Shown: positions 51,514 through 61,398, counted from the first letter of the stretch. The stretch is 64,000 bases of DNA from Terriglobia bacterium (GCA_021325175.1 JAJPHS010000140.1:1-64000); one strand, 5' to 3'. Program-made: numbers and translations. The notes: generated by a model not told the origin, from the sequence alone.

Positions 51514-52652
51514 AACGCATTCGCGTCATGCACATCCTGCCGGATCTGGTGCCTTACGGGCTAGAGCGGATCGTCGCCAATCTCGCTCTGCTGGGCGATC
51601 GGGATCGCTTCGAGCCCATCGTGACCAGTCTCTACGGATACGTGCCCGGCAGCCTGGCCGGCGATTTTGAGCGGGCGGGCGTTCGCGTTTTTCATCTCGA
51701 CAAACGCCGCGGCTTCGATCCACGGATGATCACGCGGCTGGCGCGCGCCGTTCGCCAGGTGAAGCCCGAAATCCTGCACACGCACAATTACGTCCTGCGC
51801 TACGTTCTGCCCGCAGCCGCGCTCGGCGGATCGCCGCGAATCGTCCACACCGTTCACAATCTTGCCGATCGCGAGACGGATCGCATCGGCGTGTGGATTC
51901 AGAAGCGCGCCTTCGCCGGGCGCGTTCAGCCGGTGGCGATCTCGGAAGAGTGCGCGGCGAGCTTTGAACGCGTCTACGGCCGCGGCGCTCCGATCATCCG
52001 CAACGGCATTACGGTCGAGAAGTACCAGCGCCCATCCGTTTCCCGGCTGGAGTGGCGGCGGGTTCACGGCTTTGCGATGCAGGACCTGCTGATCACCTGC
52101 GTGGCGCGCTTCGATCCGCAGAAAAATCACCGGACGCTGATTGAAGCCTTCGCTCGCGTGGCGCGCGAAATTCCCGCGGCGAAGCTGGTGCTGGCCGGAA
52201 GCGGGCGATTGCAAGAGGCGGCCGGGCGGCAGGTTCGCCAGCTCGGCCTTGAGCCGCGGGTGTTTTTTTTGGGGCAGCGCGGCGACATCGCCGACATCCT
52301 GGGCGCGAGCGACATCTTCGCGCTGGCCTCGCTGTGGGAAGGCAATCCGCTCTCGGTGATGGAGGCGATGGCCGCCGGACTGCCCATCGCCGCCACGCGC
52401 GTCGGTGCGATTCCGGAGCTGGCCGAACACGAAACGCACGGCCTGCTGGCGGCCGCCGGAGACGGCGTTGCGCTCGCCGAAGCGATGCTCGGCCTTGCGC
52501 GCCACGCCGATCGCCGCCGCCATCTCGGCCGCGCCGCCGCCGAACGCGCGCGCCAGCGTTTCGACCATCGCGGCATGGTTGCGGCTTATGAGGATCTGTA
52601 TCGCCAGGTGCTCGGCGCGCCGGCGAAGGAAAGCGAGGTGACTTATCGATGA
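51510..52652 (+). CDS. Glycosyltransferase, GT4 type
   Basis: A 380-residue GT-B glycosyltransferase. The N-terminal acceptor domain begins VMHILPDLVPYGLERIVANLA. The C-terminal donor domain has VARFDPQKNHRTLIEAFARV near residue 198 and the E-x7-E motif EGNPLSVME near 277, as in retaining GT4 enzymes. It probably adds one sugar to the lipid-linked repeat. Its ATG overlaps the stop of the ligase gene and its TGA overlaps the next glycosyltransferase. Confidence 0.88.
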   Translation: MKRIRVMHILPDLVPYGLERIVANLALLGDRDRFEPIVTSLYGYVPGSLAGDFERAGVRVFHLDKRRGFDPRMITRLARAVRQVKPEILHTHNYVLRYVLPAAALGGSPRIVHTVHNLADRETDRIGVWIQKRAFAGRVQPVAISEECAASFERVYGRGAPIIRNGITVEKYQRPSVSRLEWRRVHGFAMQDLLITCVARFDPQKNHRTLIEAFARVAREIPAAKLVLAGSGRLQEAAGRQVRQLGLEPRVFFLGQRGDIADILGASDIFALASLWEGNPLSVMEAMAAGLPIAATRVGAIPELAEHETHGLLAAAGDGVALAEAMLGLARHADRRRHLGRAAAERARQRFDHRGMVAAYEDLYRQVLGAPAKESEVTYR

Positions 52653-53689
52653 GCGCGCCGGCCCCAGCTTTTTCGCCCGCCATTGCGCAGCCCGCGCGGA
52701 AACCGTGGCGCGTCCTGATTCTCGCGCACGCGCCGGACGCGGACCGCTCCGCCTATCAACTGGCGCACCGGCTGCGGTCGCGCCAGTGGCAGGTGATCGT
52801 CGCAGACGCGAAAAACGCGCCGCTTGCGAAACTGCTGAAGCGCGACCGGCCGCACATTCTGCACTGCCACGCGCCGGAGATCACCTTCAACCCGCGGACC
52901 ATTGCGGCTCTGCTGAAAATTCCCGTTCGCATCACGACGCTTCAGGCGGGCACAAGCGCGTTCGGCAGGTTGCTGCAAAAGCTCAGCGACGCGAGCATCG
53001 CCAACTGCCCGGAAGAAATGCGGGGAGGACCGGGTAAGGTGGCGATGATCCGGCCCGGCGTCGATCTGGTCCGATTTCGTCCGGATCGCGAACTGCGGCG
53101 GCGCACGCGCGAAGCGCTCGGCTTGGGCCGGTCCTTTGCATGGCTTTCGGCGTCTCCGCTCGATCCGCGAGAGGATCATCACAGCCTGATTCGAGGATTC
53201 GCGCGCGTCGCCGCGCAACAGCCGGACGCCGCTCTTGTTCTGGCGGGCGACGGCGCGATGCGCGGCGAATTGGCGGAGCTGGCCGCGAGTCTGAACATCG
53301 CGCCTCGCGTTCTGTTTCTGGGAACGCGCTCCGATATCCCGGCGCTGATGAACGCCGCCGACGCCTACGTGTCGGCGTCGCCCGGCGAAGCGCTGCCGCC
53401 GGTGCTGCTCGAAGCGGGCGCCGCGCATCTGCCGGTGGTCGCCACCGATGCGCAATCGACGGCGAGCATGCTGGCGCACGGCGTCAGCGGCCTGGCCGCG
53501 CCGCCCTCGAATCCGGAAGCGCTGGCCGACACCATGCTCCATCTGATGACGCTCCCGGATCAGGAGCGGGAGCAGTTGGCCCGGAACGCTTTCGCTCACG
53601 TGTTGCGCCATCACGACCTCGAGCAAATCGCCGGGCAATGGGAGCAGCTTTACGAAACGCTGCTCGCCAGGAAAGGAGTCCAACCATGA
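52649..53689 (+). CDS. Glycosyltransferase, GT4 type (short)
   Basis: A 346-residue GT-B enzyme. The N-terminal Rossmann half starts WRVLILAHAPDADRSAYQLAHRLR. The donor half has SPLDPREDHHSLIRGFARVAAQ and the E-x7-E motif EALPPVLLE near residue 250. The N-terminal domain is shorter than in most GT4 enzymes. It overlaps the preceding gene by ATGA and the next gene by ATGA. The sugar donor is unknown. Confidence 0.85.
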   Translation: MSAPAPAFSPAIAQPARKPWRVLILAHAPDADRSAYQLAHRLRSRQWQVIVADAKNAPLAKLLKRDRPHILHCHAPEITFNPRTIAALLKIPVRITTLQAGTSAFGRLLQKLSDASIANCPEEMRGGPGKVAMIRPGVDLVRFRPDRELRRRTREALGLGRSFAWLSASPLDPREDHHSLIRGFARVAAQQPDAALVLAGDGAMRGELAELAASLNIAPRVLFLGTRSDIPALMNAADAYVSASPGEALPPVLLEAGAAHLPVVATDAQSTASMLAHGVSGLAAPPSNPEALADTMLHLMTLPDQEREQLARNAFAHVLRHHDLEQIAGQWEQLYETLLARKGVQP

Positions 53690-54438
53690 TTCAGTACTCG
53701 AAGTCGAGCGTGCGTATCGCCGAATTGCATTACGACGAGCCCGCGAAGGCCGGCGTCAAGGCCGATGTAATCCGTTATCAGTGGCGTTTCGAAAAAGTGC
53801 GCGGAACGTTTTCCTTCGCGCTTCAGACGCGTGTCATCGATCTTTCCGAAGATCCCGACAAGCTCTTCGGCCAAATGAATGCGATGGCCAGGCGGCACGT
53901 CCGCAAAGCCGCGGCCGATCCGGTGACCGCCGTCTTTCATTCCGATCCGAGCCGGGCGCTGGCGGAGCAGTTCGAAACTTTTTATAGCGAGTTCGCGCGC
54001 GCTAAACAAATTCCCGGTGTGAACCGCGCCCGCATCGACGCCATGCGAGCCGAAGGGCGGCTGTGCTTGAGCCGGATCGATAACGCGCAAGGCAGCGCGC
54101 TGGTCTGGCACGCCTACTTTCGCGATCGCGGCTGGGCGCGGCTTCTGCATTCGGCCAGCGTCTATCGTTTGGACCATTCGAAAGACAAGGAAGCCGAGCT
54201 CGCCCGCGCCAACCGCCTTCTCCACTGGCGCGACATGCTGGCTTTGCGCGAGCTGGGCGTCACCACTTACGATCTGGGCGGCTGGTACGCCGGCAGCCAA
54301 GACACGGCCAAGCTGAAAATCAACCAGTTCAAGGAAAGCTTCGGAGGCCGCGTGATCGATCTCCACAACACCTACGATGCCGTGACGATGAAAGGCCGGC
54401 TGGCGGTGCAGCTTCATCGCTGGAAAGGCGGCGAATAG
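53686..54438 (+). CDS. FemAB/GNAT-like acyl- or aminoacyltransferase
   Basis: A 250-residue cytoplasmic protein with a double-GNAT-like outline. GQMNAMARRHVRKAA near residue 65 and YDLGGWYAGSQDTAKLKINQFKESFGG near residues 200-226 are typical of FemAB-family proteins found in PEP-CTERM and exopolysaccharide loci. Members attach amino acids or acyl groups to cell-wall or polysaccharide precursors. The ATG is preceded by AAAGGAG at 7 bases and overlaps the previous stop. The next gene begins 2 bases after its stop. The donor is not known. Confidence 0.72.
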   Translation: MIQYSKSSVRIAELHYDEPAKAGVKADVIRYQWRFEKVRGTFSFALQTRVIDLSEDPDKLFGQMNAMARRHVRKAAADPVTAVFHSDPSRALAEQFETFYSEFARAKQIPGVNRARIDAMRAEGRLCLSRIDNAQGSALVWHAYFRDRGWARLLHSASVYRLDHSKDKEAELARANRLLHWRDMLALRELGVTTYDLGGWYAGSQDTAKLKINQFKESFGGRVIDLHNTYDAVTMKGRLAVQLHRWKGGE

Positions 54439-54440
54439 CC

Positions 54441-55181
54441 ATGGCCGCGCGCTATCTACTTCGCATCGACGATCTGTGTCCGGCCATGAACTGGTCCGTG
54501 TGGGAGCAGGTCGAGCGCATTCTCGACAACGCGGGCGCGCAACCGCTGCTTGCGGTGGTGCCCGCCAATCGCGATCCGCACCTGGAGGTGGATGCGCCGG
54601 ATCCGGATTTTTGGAATCGCGTCCGCGGCTGGCAGCGGCGCGGCTGGGCCATCGGCCTGCACGGATACGAGCATCGCTACGTCACCCGATCGGCGGGCAT
54701 CATCGGCCGCAACGCCTATAGTGAATTTGCGGGCGTGCCGGAAACGGAGCAGCGCCGCAAGCTCGAAAACGCTCTGGCGATTTTCGCCGCGGAAGGGGTT
54801 CGCGCCGACGCCTGGGTCGCGCCCGCTCATTCCTTCGATAAAACCACCGTTGCCTTACTCGCCGAACTGGGCATCGATTGCATCAGCGACGGCTACGCGC
54901 TCGCGCCGTTTGCCGATGCGCGCGGCTTGTTGTGGGTTCCGCAACAGCTCGGCCGATTCCGCTCGATGCCGGCCGGCACATGGACGGTTTGCCTTCACCT
55001 GAATGCCTGGGGTACCGCGCAGATCGCGCGATTCAAGGCCGATGTCGAGAGATATCGCGGCCGGCTGGTGAGCCTGGCCGAGCTGAAATCGCAGTTCCGT
55101 TCGCGGCGGCGCTCGCTGGAAGACACGCTGTTTGAAGCATGTTTTCGAAAGCTCCGCGCGGCGGCCGGAGCGGGGCAGTAG
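54441..55181 (+). CDS. DUF2334-like polysaccharide deacetylase-fold protein
   Basis: A 246-residue protein beginning AARYLLRIDDLCPAMNW, with the Asp-Asp pair of NodB-type deacetylases at residues 9-10. Further active-site motifs are GLHGYEHRYV near 72 and APAHSFDKTTV near 130. DUF2334 proteins share the deacetylase barrel and probably hydrolyse N-acetyl groups on polysaccharides. There is no signal peptide, so it would act on a precursor in the cytoplasm. It lies between the FemAB-like and the third glycosyltransferase gene. An enzyme removing an acetyl group followed by a FemAB-type acylation is an attractive but unproven pair. Confidence 0.78.
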   Translation: MAARYLLRIDDLCPAMNWSVWEQVERILDNAGAQPLLAVVPANRDPHLEVDAPDPDFWNRVRGWQRRGWAIGLHGYEHRYVTRSAGIIGRNAYSEFAGVPETEQRRKLENALAIFAAEGVRADAWVAPAHSFDKTTVALLAELGIDCISDGYALAPFADARGLLWVPQQLGRFRSMPAGTWTVCLHLNAWGTAQIARFKADVERYRGRLVSLAELKSQFRSRRRSLEDTLFEACFRKLRAAAGAGQ

Positions 55182-55183
55182 CC

Positions 55184-56317
55184 ATGCATGTCGTCTATCT
55201 GATCACGCGCGGCGATGCGGTCGGAGGCGCCACCATTCACGTCCGCGATCTGGCGCGCGTGCTGATCCGCTCCGGAAACCGCGCCACCGTCCTCGCCGGC
55301 GGCGCCGGCGAAGCCTATCAGGAGTTTCAACGTCACGGCATCCCCTGCGAAGTTGTTCCGGCGCTGCGGCGCAGCATTCATCCGCTGCGCGACGCCGCGG
55401 CCCTGGTACGGATCGTGGCCGCGCTGCGCCGCCTCCGGCCCGATCTGGTTTCGGCGCACACGGCCAAAGCCGGTCTGCTAGGCCGCGTGGCCGCAAAAAT
55501 CGCGGGCGTGCCGTGTCTGTTCACGGCGCACGGATGGTCCATCGGCGACCGCGTGTCGCGCGCCGGCGGGTTGATTTTCACGTTGGCCGAGCGGCTCGCC
55601 GCGCCGCTCGCCGCGCGCATCGTGAATGTCTGTCAGGCTGAGCAGGATCTCGCCGCGCGCCGCGGCATCGGCCCAATGGATCGATTCGAAGTGATTCACA
55701 ACGGCGTACACGATGTTCCGCCCGATCTGCGTGCCCATCCGGAGACCGAACCGCCGCACCTGATCACTGTGGCCCGGTTCGAACCCCCCAAGGATCAGGC
55801 TTTGCAGCTTGAAGCCTTATCGCGTCTGCGCGATATTCCGTGGAGCCTTGAATTCATCGGCGCCGGTCCGCTGCTCGAGCAGGCCAAACGCCGCGCGTGG
55901 CGGCTCGGGCTTGAAAACCGCGTCCTGTTTTCCGGCTCATCGACGAACGTCGCCGAACGGTTAAGCCAGGCTCAGCTTTTTGTGTTGAGCTCGCGTTCGG
56001 AGGGTTTTCCGCGCGGCATTCTGGAAGCGATGCGCGCGGGCCTTCCGGTGGTCGCCACCGATGTCGGCGGAGTCGCGGAAGCCGTGATCCCGGAAACGGG
56101 TTTGCTGGTCCCGCGCGGCGATGCCGGAGCGCTCGCCGGTGCGTTGCGCCGCCTGATCGCCGATCCGGACCTTCGCGCGCGAATGGGCCGCGCCGCGCGC
56201 GCGCGTTACCAGCGCCACTTCACTTTTTCGATGACCTGCGCCAAAACGTTCGACCTTTATCAACGCCTGCTCGGCGCCGCGATCGAGCAGCGAGTTCCGG
56301 CGGGGGAACAGGTATGA
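55184..56317 (+). CDS. Glycosyltransferase, GT4 type
   Basis: A 377-residue GT-B enzyme starting MHVVYLITRGDAVGGATIHVRDLA. TAHGWSIGDRVSR lies near residue 110. The donor half has ITVARFEPPKDQALQLEALSRL near residue 196 and the E-x7-E motif EGFPRGILE near 275. It resembles WfgS/Wcf-type capsule glycosyltransferases. The start ATG at 55184 is 2 bases after the deacetylase stop. Its TGA overlaps the sugar-transferase start. Confidence 0.87.
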   Translation: MHVVYLITRGDAVGGATIHVRDLARVLIRSGNRATVLAGGAGEAYQEFQRHGIPCEVVPALRRSIHPLRDAAALVRIVAALRRLRPDLVSAHTAKAGLLGRVAAKIAGVPCLFTAHGWSIGDRVSRAGGLIFTLAERLAAPLAARIVNVCQAEQDLAARRGIGPMDRFEVIHNGVHDVPPDLRAHPETEPPHLITVARFEPPKDQALQLEALSRLRDIPWSLEFIGAGPLLEQAKRRAWRLGLENRVLFSGSSTNVAERLSQAQLFVLSSRSEGFPRGILEAMRAGLPVVATDVGGVAEAVIPETGLLVPRGDAGALAGALRRLIADPDLRARMGRAARARYQRHFTFSMTCAKTFDLYQRLLGAAIEQRVPAGEQV

Positions 56318-57747
56318 CTCCGGCTCTCGCGCTCGCCGCGCCAGCCGCTGGAAAATTCCGGCCGGGCTTGCGCATTTTGAATATTCTCTGCGCCGATCTC
56401 GCCGGCGCCGCCGTTCCGTTCCTGGCGGCGGTGCTGCTGCGTTCCGCCCTCGGCGGACATTTCGAGCTGGCCTTCTACGCCCGAAGCTGCGCAGCGCTGC
56501 TGCTGTTCCCGCTGGCCTACGCCCTGTTTGGACAATATTCACCAGTGGCGCATCATCCGGTGCGCGAAATTCGCCGCCTCAGCGCGGCCACCACGCTGGT
56601 TTTCGTTCTTTTCGCGGTTTTGTTGTTTCTATTCAAGGCCGGTATCGATTATTCCCGCGCGGCGTTTCTCGGGGCCTGGCTGATGACGCTGGTCGCGGTG
56701 CCCTGCGCCCGCGCGCTGGTTCGCAAAGCCAGTTCGGGTGCGCCGTCCTGGGGGTGTCCGGTCGCGGTTTTCGGCACGCAGGAAACGGCCCGCCAGTTGA
56801 TTGAGGGATTGCAGGCTCAGCCGGAAACCGGCCTGCGTCCGGCCGCCGTGTTCCTGGCCGAGGGCGGCGCGCCTGCGACAATTCTTGGCGTTCCTGTTTT
56901 GGGCCCGTATACCTCCGCGCCGCTCTACGCGCGCCGTCTGCGGATTCGCCGCGCCATTGTAATGTTCTCCGATCTTCAGCGCCAGGGCCTGCCGCGCATG
57001 CTCGAATCACACGCCAATGTTTTTTCCAAAATCTACCTGATGCCCGGCCTGGGCGGATTTTCGAGCTTCGGCGTCGAGACGCGGGACGTCTGCGGCGGCG
57101 TCGCGCTGGAGCTGCGGCGCGATCTTCTGGTCCCCAGCCACCGCCTGGCAAAGCGCGCCTTCGATCTCGCCGTCAGCGGCGCGTTATTGATTCTCCTGCT
57201 CCCGCTGATGCTGTTGATCGCCGCATTGATCCGCCTGGAATCGCCCGGCGGCGTGCTGTTCAGCCATGGCCGCATCGGACGCGGCGGGCGGAGGTTCAAA
57301 ATGTGGAAGTTCCGCACCATGTATTTGAATGGCGCGGAGATTCTCGAAAAATATTTCAAGGATCATCCCGCCGAAGAACAGTATTGGCGCGAGAACATGA
57401 AGCTGCGCCGCGACCCGCGCATCACGCCGCTCGGCCGGCTGCTGCGCAAAATCAGCTTCGATGAGCTGCCGCAGCTCTGGAACGTGCTGCGCGGAGAAAT
57501 GAGCCTGGTGGGTCCGCGGCCCATCGTGAATGACGAAGTGACGAAATACGGCGACGGCTTCAACCTCTATTGCCGCGTCACCCCGGGGCTCACCGGATTA
57601 TGGCAGGTCTCCGGACGCAGCACGACATCGTATTCGAAACGCGTGGAGCTCGACGCCTATTATGTGCGCAACTGGTCGCCGTGGCTGGATATCTATTTGC
57701 TGGCGCGCACCATCCGTACGGTGCTCCTTGGCGAAGGGGCGTACTAA
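56314..57747 (+). CDS. Polyprenyl-phosphate sugar-1-phosphate transferase (WbaP-like)
   Basis: A 477-residue membrane enzyme that starts repeat-unit synthesis by moving a sugar-1-phosphate from a nucleotide sugar to undecaprenyl phosphate. Four to five N-terminal helices (residues about 20-130) are followed by a cytoplasmic Rossmann-like segment ([19 protein letters not shown]). The catalytic bacterial sugar-transferase domain begins at [14 protein letters not shown] near 285, with [28 protein letters not shown] and [13 protein letters not shown]. The full-length layout matches WbaP (galactose) more than the short PglC type. It is mid-operon, overlapping the preceding glycosyltransferase gene. 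Confidence 0.92.
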   Translation: MTPALALAAPAAGKFRPGLRILNILCADLAGAAVPFLAAVLLRSALGGHFELAFYARSCAALLLFPLAYALFGQYSPVAHHPVREIRRLSAATTLVFVLFAVLLFLFKAGIDYSRAAFLGAWLMTLVAVPCARALVRKASSGAPSWGCPVAVFGTQETARQLIEGLQAQPETGLRPAAVFLAEGGAPATILGVPVLGPYTSAPLYARRLRIRRAIVMFSDLQRQGLPRMLESHANVFSKIYLMPGLGGFSSFGVETRDVCGGVALELRRDLLVPSHRLAKRAFDLAVSGALLILLLPLMLLIAALIRLESPGGVLFSHGRIGRGGRRFKMWKFRTMYLNGAEILEKYFKDHPAEEQYWRENMKLRRDPRITPLGRLLRKISFDELPQLWNVLRGEMSLVGPRPIVNDEVTKYGDGFNLYCRVTPGLTGLWQVSGRSTTSYSKRVELDAYYVRNWSPWLDIYLLARTIRTVLLGEGAY

Positions 57748-57772
57748 CGAAGCAAGGATCCCGGTTTTTGCG

Positions 57773-59017
57773 ATGAAGAAAAATTTTTTAATTCTGACGG
57801 TGATCCTGGCCGCTCCGGCGGGCGCCACCGTTTATTACGCCGATCGCGCCAACGGATCGGATCTGGCTTCCGGCCAATCGCCGGATCAGGCCTGGCAGAC
57901 GCTTGCCCGCGCCGCCGCGCAGCAGCTTCAGCCCGGCGATTCCGTCCTGCTCAAGCGCGGTGATGTGTGGCATGAGCCGCTGATTTTTGAAAGCTCCGGC
58001 GCGCCGCTCGCTCCCGTCACGATCGGCGCCTACGGCGATGCGGCGGATCCCGCGCCGGCGATCGATGGAACCGGCGTCGCCTCCGCCGCCTCGACCGGAC
58101 TTCTCAAAGCCCATAATCTGCACGACGTGGTGATCACCGCGATCATCGTCAGAAACTCTTCCGGCGCCGGGATCAACATCTATGGCGGAACCGGTATCCG
58201 GATTCGCGACGTGATCGTGACCGGCTCGAAAACATTCGGAATTTTAGTTTACAATTCCAACGACGTAACCATCGAAGATAGCCAGATCTTCGGCAACGCG
58301 CTGGACACCACCGCATCCTGGGACGGCATCCGCATCGACGGCGACGCCAACACTTACCACCGCTTCCTCATCCGCAACAATTCGATTCATCATCAGATCG
58401 GCGGAACCGGTTGGAACTCCGCCAACGGCATCTTTCTCGGCCACACCTCGCCGGACTTCACCACGCTTCAGGACGTCCGCATCGCGGGCAACGACGTCTA
58501 CGCCAACGGCAATCCGGCGCAAAACCAGGCCGGACGAGGCATCACCGGCACCTTCCACGGCGACGTCAAGATAACCGGCAATTACATTCATGAAAACGCC
58601 TCGGCCGGGCTCTATCTGGGAAACGAAGGAATGCGGCTCGATATTCTGCTTGAGAACAATACGTTTTACGACAACGCGCTGCGCCAGTACGGCGGCTACA
58701 CCGCCACCCGCGCCTACGCGCGCCGCAACCTGGTGCTGGTCGATAGCCCGGCGATCACCGCGATGGGGGTCGAGATCGGCGGCAGCGGCTCCTGGCGCAT
58801 CGAGCAAAACACGTTCTGCTATCTCACCCCCACCGCCGATACTTTCCGCGGCTATATCCGCCTGAATGACTCCGCCACGCAGCCGGGGCTGATCTCGAAT
58901 CACAACATGTTTTATTCCGTCACGCCACTCGCCTGGGTGCTCCCCAGCGGCACGCGCCTCACTTTTTCCCAGTGGCAATCGCTGGGCTTCGACTTAGAGA
59001 GCCAAAATCCCCAATGA
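57773..59017 (+). CDS. Secreted right-handed beta-helix protein
   Basis: A 414-residue protein with a signal peptide (MKKNFLILTVILAAPAGATVYYA). It contains parallel beta-helix repeats such as DVVITAIIVRNSSGAGINIYGG, IRIRDVIVTGSKTFGILVYNSNDVTIEDSQI and VKITGNYIHENASAGLYLGNEG. The N-terminus (YYADRANGSDLASGQSPDQAWQTL) is common in polysaccharide lyase or epimerase-type helices. It may trim or modify the exported polymer in the periplasm. No specific catalytic residues can be assigned. ATG 57773 is chosen because it starts the signal peptide; the frame upstream overlaps the sugar-transferase gene. Its stop overlaps the next gene as ATGA. Confidence 0.78.
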   Translation: MKKNFLILTVILAAPAGATVYYADRANGSDLASGQSPDQAWQTLARAAAQQLQPGDSVLLKRGDVWHEPLIFESSGAPLAPVTIGAYGDAADPAPAIDGTGVASAASTGLLKAHNLHDVVITAIIVRNSSGAGINIYGGTGIRIRDVIVTGSKTFGILVYNSNDVTIEDSQIFGNALDTTASWDGIRIDGDANTYHRFLIRNNSIHHQIGGTGWNSANGIFLGHTSPDFTTLQDVRIAGNDVYANGNPAQNQAGRGITGTFHGDVKITGNYIHENASAGLYLGNEGMRLDILLENNTFYDNALRQYGGYTATRAYARRNLVLVDSPAITAMGVEIGGSGSWRIEQNTFCYLTPTADTFRGYIRLNDSATQPGLISNHNMFYSVTPLAWVLPSGTRLTFSQWQSLGFDLESQNPQ

Positions 59018-60048
59018 ACGGCACAACAAACGATATCATGAGAGACCAAGACCGTTTCCCGACCGGAGTTTTCACCGTCAGCCTCGACTTCGAGCTGCTC
59101 TGGGGCACCATCGACCGCTCCAGCCGCAATTCGTTCCGCCGGCTCTGCGCCGAGGAGCGCGCGACCATCGTCGATGGACTGCTCGATCTGTTCCGCGAGT
59201 TCCGCCTTCCGGCCACCTGGTGCGTTGTCGGCCAGCTTTTTCTCGATCCCGAAGCCGCTATCGCCGCGCGCCGCCGGCTGCGCAGCGGAGCGCGCTCGAA
59301 CGACTCGCGTCTCGGCGATTTCAGCGGCTTGGCGAAAGAAGAGCTGTACGCCCGCGACCTGGTCCGCCGCATTTACGATTGTCCGGTTCCCCAGGAAATC
59401 GGAGGACACGGCTTCACGCACCTGCCCTTCACCGATCCGATGTGCACGGCGGAAGCCGCCGCCGCCGAACTCGCGCAACTTCAAGCAAGCGCGCGCTCGA
59501 TGAACCTGGTTCTGAAATCCTTCGCGTTCCCGCGCAATCGCGTCGCGCACACCGCCCTGCTGGCCAAATTCGGATACGCCATTTTCCGCTGCCAGGACGC
59601 GAGCTGGCATCATCAGACGAACCGGCGCGGCTGGAAACATCGCCTCGGCCACGCCTGGGATATTGTGCGCGCCGCGCCACCGCCGGTGGTGATGCCTGCG
59701 CGTCACCCGGACGGCCTCTGGCAGGTCCCCGGCTCTATGCTGTTTACTCCAGCGCGCGGCGTCCGCAGCGCGATCCCGGTCGCGCGCCGCGTCGAACGGG
59801 CGGTGAAAGGACTGGAGGCGGCCGCCGAAAGCGGCCGCGTATTTCATCTCTGGTTTCATCCCACCGATCTCGCGCCGAAATCGGCGGAGATGCTCGGCGG
59901 CCTGCGCCAAATTCTCCAGTGCGCCCGCCACCTCCGCGATGAAGGCAAATTGCAATTCATGAGTATGCAGTCGCTCGCCCAAATGGCCGCGGTTTTCAGC
60001 CAAGAAAGCCAACCGGTTTTAGCGGCGGCCGCGGGGAGGAGCGAATGA
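59014..60048 (+). CDS. Polysaccharide deacetylase (NodB-homology)
   Basis: A 344-residue protein with the NodB fold. TVSLDFELLWGTID near residue 18 holds the catalytic Asp/Glu region, GGHGFTHLPF near 130 the metal His pair, and SFAFPRNRVAH near 169 a third motif. Such enzymes remove N-acetyl groups from the polymer, giving positive charge. No signal peptide is visible with either ATG 59014 or ATG 59038, so it may act in the cytoplasm. Members of this group are frequent in exosortase-linked exopolysaccharide clusters. It overlaps the following glycosyltransferase gene. Confidence 0.82.
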   Translation: MNGTTNDIMRDQDRFPTGVFTVSLDFELLWGTIDRSSRNSFRRLCAEERATIVDGLLDLFREFRLPATWCVVGQLFLDPEAAIAARRRLRSGARSNDSRLGDFSGLAKEELYARDLVRRIYDCPVPQEIGGHGFTHLPFTDPMCTAEAAAAELAQLQASARSMNLVLKSFAFPRNRVAHTALLAKFGYAIFRCQDASWHHQTNRRGWKHRLGHAWDIVRAAPPPVVMPARHPDGLWQVPGSMLFTPARGVRSAIPVARRVERAVKGLEAAAESGRVFHLWFHPTDLAPKSAEMLGGLRQILQCARHLRDEGKLQFMSMQSLAQMAAVFSQESQPVLAAAAGRSE

Positions 60049-61274
60049 CCGCATCGTTTCCCATGCTCGCACCCACAATCGCCGGCGCCGGCGAGGGCCG
60101 TAAAATTCTGCTGCTTTCGACCAACCTGATGACGCACGGCGGAGCCGAAGTGCAGGTGATGCAGCTCGCCGCCGCGCTGCATCGCCGCGGATGGAACGCC
60201 GTCCTGGTTTCGATGCTCCCGCCCGGGGAGCTTTCTGCCGAAGTTCGCGCGGCGCGCATACCGGTTTATTCGTTGTCTATGAAACGCGGCGTGCCCGATC
60301 CCCGCGCCGTGCTTCGCCTCAAAAAAATCATCGATCTGTTCCAGCCGGATCTTGTGCACAGTCACATGACCCACGCCAATCTGCTGGCGCGCGCGGTTCG
60401 CCCGCTCACCCGGGTACCGGTGCTGATCTGCACTTTGCACGGATTGCACATGAACGCCGTGCGCCGCGGATCGCCCCGGATGCGCGAAATCGCGCACCGT
60501 ATTACGGATCGCTGGGCGGATCTTACCACCACCGTCTGCCGCGCCGCCGCCGAGCAGTGCATCCTGAACGGATCTGTACCCCAAGGAAAGGTTTTGCCGC
60601 TTCCGAACTTCGTCGATACCGGTCTTTATCGCCCCGATCCGGAGACGCGCGCTCGCCTGCGGTCGATGCTCGCTCTCGATGGACGCTTTGTCTGGCTCGC
60701 CGCCGGGCGCCTGGAGGCGGTCAAGGATTACTCCACCATGATCGACGCGTTTGCCAGCGTTTGCGCGGGCCAGCGCCGCGCGACCCTGCTCATTTGCGGG
60801 AACGGCTCGTTAACGGACGCGATCCGCCGGCAGATCGCGGCCCGGACCTTGAACGAATCGGTTCGCCTGATGGGCGTTCGCCAGGATATCCCGGAGTTGA
60901 TGGCTGCCGCCGACGCCTACGTCATGTCCTCGCGCAGCGAAGGCTTGCCGATGGCGCTGCTGCAAGCCTCGGCCGCGTCGCTGCCCATTGTCGCTACCGA
61001 TGTGGGCGGAAATTCCGAAGTGGTGGAGGATGGCGAAACCGGCTACCTGGTCCGCCCGGCCGACCCTGACGCGCTCGGCTCGGCGATGTTGCGGCTGATG
61101 GCGCTTCCGGACGTCGATCGGTGGGCGATGGGCGCCGCCGGCCGCGCCCGAACCAATTCGCTGTTTTCCCAGGATCGCGTCGCCTCGCGCTGGGAGGAGC
61201 TTTATACCCGGCTTCTGACCGCGAAAGCCGCGGATCCAGTTCTAAAGTTCAAGGCCGCACAGTACCATCGATAG
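60045..61274 (+). CDS. Glycosyltransferase, GT4 type, with altered E-x7-E motif
   Basis: A 409-residue GT-B enzyme. The acceptor domain has ILLLSTNLMTHGGAEVQVMQLAAAL near residue 23. The donor domain has WLAAGRLEAVKDYSTMIDAFASV near 220. The usual E-x7-E motif reads EGLPMALLQ, so the second Glu is Gln. The first Glu is kept and is the more important one in many GT4 enzymes, so activity may persist. It is the last overlapping gene of the run that starts at 59014. The 124-base gap after it (61275-61398) shows no clear promoter or terminator. Confidence 0.85.
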   Translation: MTASFPMLAPTIAGAGEGRKILLLSTNLMTHGGAEVQVMQLAAALHRRGWNAVLVSMLPPGELSAEVRAARIPVYSLSMKRGVPDPRAVLRLKKIIDLFQPDLVHSHMTHANLLARAVRPLTRVPVLICTLHGLHMNAVRRGSPRMREIAHRITDRWADLTTTVCRAAAEQCILNGSVPQGKVLPLPNFVDTGLYRPDPETRARLRSMLALDGRFVWLAAGRLEAVKDYSTMIDAFASVCAGQRRATLLICGNGSLTDAIRRQIAARTLNESVRLMGVRQDIPELMAAADAYVMSSRSEGLPMALLQASAASLPIVATDVGGNSEVVEDGETGYLVRPADPDALGSAMLRLMALPDVDRWAMGAAGRARTNSLFSQDRVASRWEELYTRLLTAKAADPVLKFKAAQYHR

Positions 61275-61398
61275 ATTTTCAACTTGAGCATCCTTTGTAA
61301 ATGATGACCTTTCATCGAGTTTTGACGAAACCCGCCTGCAATGGCCAGGTGCTACCAGCGATAACCACCCTTCAACGAAAAAAGGTGAACTAGATCCC

